From contig KN805441.1 in NCBI GenBank assembly GCA_000818945.1, forward strand, positions 1 through 64,000: DNA of 64,000 nucleotides. The letters run 5' to 3'. The position numbers and the translations under genes were made by a program. Positions 63,400 through 64,000 of this stretch are shown piece by piece. The DNA comes from Schizochytrium sp. CCTCC M209059 (lineage: Eukaryota > Sar > Bigyra > Thraustochytrida > Thraustochytriidae). Each line of letters begins with the position of its first letter. Position 1 is the first letter of the stretch. Below the pieces are notes generated by a model, which saw nothing but the letters and a program-made list of their open reading frames with translations, was not told the DNA's origin and searched no databases.

Positions 63400-64000
63400 A
63401 TGAGCGTCAAGGTGAGCGAGCTCGACATGCGGTGCGACGCCGGGGACCCGCCGGTAGCGCCCGCGCGACCGCCGAAAAAGCCGGAAAAGGTGACCATCGA
63501 GAACGGTCTGGGCCTCGTCGTGGAGATGGCCACCTTTGGGGCGACGCTGCTCTCAGTCAAGCTGGATGACGTCGAACTCATCGTGCGCATCGACCGCGAG
63601 GTGCTCCCATGCAGGTACGGAACCTACGGCGGCGCCACCATTGGACGCTACGCCAACAGAATCGCCAAGGCAAGCTTTGACCTCAACGGCAAAACCTATG
63701 AACTCGAGGCCAACAACGGACCGAACTCGTTGCACGGCGGCGTCTTCGGCTTCCATCGACGCGTCTGGAACATTTCCGAGGTCATTGAGTCCGATGAGGA
63801 AATCGGCCTCTGCATGGAGTACCTCTCATCCGATGGCGAAGACGGCTTCCCTGGCAAACTACTCGCCAAAGCGCGCTACTCGCTCAGTCGCAAGTCCAAC
63901 GAACTTCGTACTGTCTTTTCGGCCGAGCTCGACGCCGAAGAAAAGCAAGAGACCATTGTTAATATGTGCAATCACGTGTACTGGAATCTTTCCGGTAAGA
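63400..64000 (+). CDS. galM: Aldose 1-epimerase (galactose mutarotase), 5' part, runs off the window
   Basis: ATG 63400 (context gagaATGa) opens a frame that is still open at the window end (200 codons). The enzyme interconverts alpha and beta anomers of aldohexoses at the start of galactose metabolism. After about 30 Pro/Lys-rich residues the fold starts VTIENGLGLVVEMATFGATL. Family motifs are TIGRYANRIAKASFDLNGK and NNGPNSLHGGVFGFHRRVW, with the substrate-binding Arg-Asn-Arg and His, and NHVYWNLSG, which carries the catalytic-site His. The C-terminal half with the catalytic Glu lies outside the window. No signal peptide is seen, so it is probably cytosolic. Confidence 0.9.
   Translation, partial: MSVKVSELDMRCDAGDPPVAPARPPKKPEKVTIENGLGLVVEMATFGATLLSVKLDDVELIVRIDREVLPCRYGTYGGATIGRYANRIAKASFDLNGKTYELEANNGPNSLHGGVFGFHRRVWNISEVIESDEEIGLCMEYLSSDGEDGFPGKLLAKARYSLSRKSNELRTVFSAELDAEEKQETIVNMCNHVYWNLSGK

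Overview
The window looks like nuclear DNA from a GC-rich, intron-poor, single-celled eukaryote. It carries spliceosome proteins (SmB, CWC22), a cytosolic ribosomal protein with one spliceosomal intron (eL26), an EIPR1/TSSC1 trafficking adaptor, LIV-1-type ZIP, ZNG1, FKBP-TPR and NhaC-type antiporters with signal peptides. Most genes are one long exon, spaced by 0.3-5 kb of low-complexity sequence (AGC, AGCA, GAGC, AAC, GA and homopolymer runs). A thraustochytrid (Labyrinthulomycetes, stramenopiles) is my best guess. That is inference from gene style, not from a marker gene. I see no tRNA, rRNA, CRISPR array or prokaryotic operon.

Layout. (1) 1-17.2 kb is a decaying and renewing cluster of NLR-like genes. 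It holds anonymous gene debris (about 1-3.9 kb), a broken TIR-NACHT-WD40 gene (3952-8320) ending in 13 almost identical 120-bp WD40 units, an ankyrin-SAM-TIR relic (about 9.8-10.9 kb), an 18-bp minisatellite, and an intact 1446-residue TIR-NACHT-WD40 gene on the opposite strand (12863-17203). (2) 17.2-24.3 kb is low-complexity DNA, a possible 100-residue gene, a Nudix hydrolase, and a tandem array of about 97-bp hairpin-bearing repeats. (3) 24.3-38 kb holds two tandem NhaC-family antiporter paralogues, each with an N-terminal extracytosolic domain, separated by repeat-rich DNA containing a 37-base assembly gap. (4) 38-64 kb is a housekeeping stretch: adenylosuccinate lyase, FKBP-TPR, a divergent zinc pair (ZIP transporter and ZNG1-like metallochaperone), EIPR1, CWC22, eL26, a Cys-rich hypothetical protein, a GYSWET-motif protein, SmB, an LRR protein, a TTD14/AAA_28-type P-loop protein and the start of an aldose 1-epimerase.

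How the genes fit together. The first 17 kb is best read as an innate-recognition locus. TIR domains would act as NADase-type or scaffolding effectors, NACHT as the switch, and WD40 or ankyrin repeats as sensors. One copy has lost its Walker A motif yet keeps a perfectly open, homogenised repeat array whose variation is confined to a few residues per blade. That is the pattern known from fungal HET-E/HET-D recognition repeats. The ZIP and ZNG1 genes probably cooperate in zinc uptake and delivery. CWC22 and SmB are spliceosomal parts, consistent with the retained intron in eL26.
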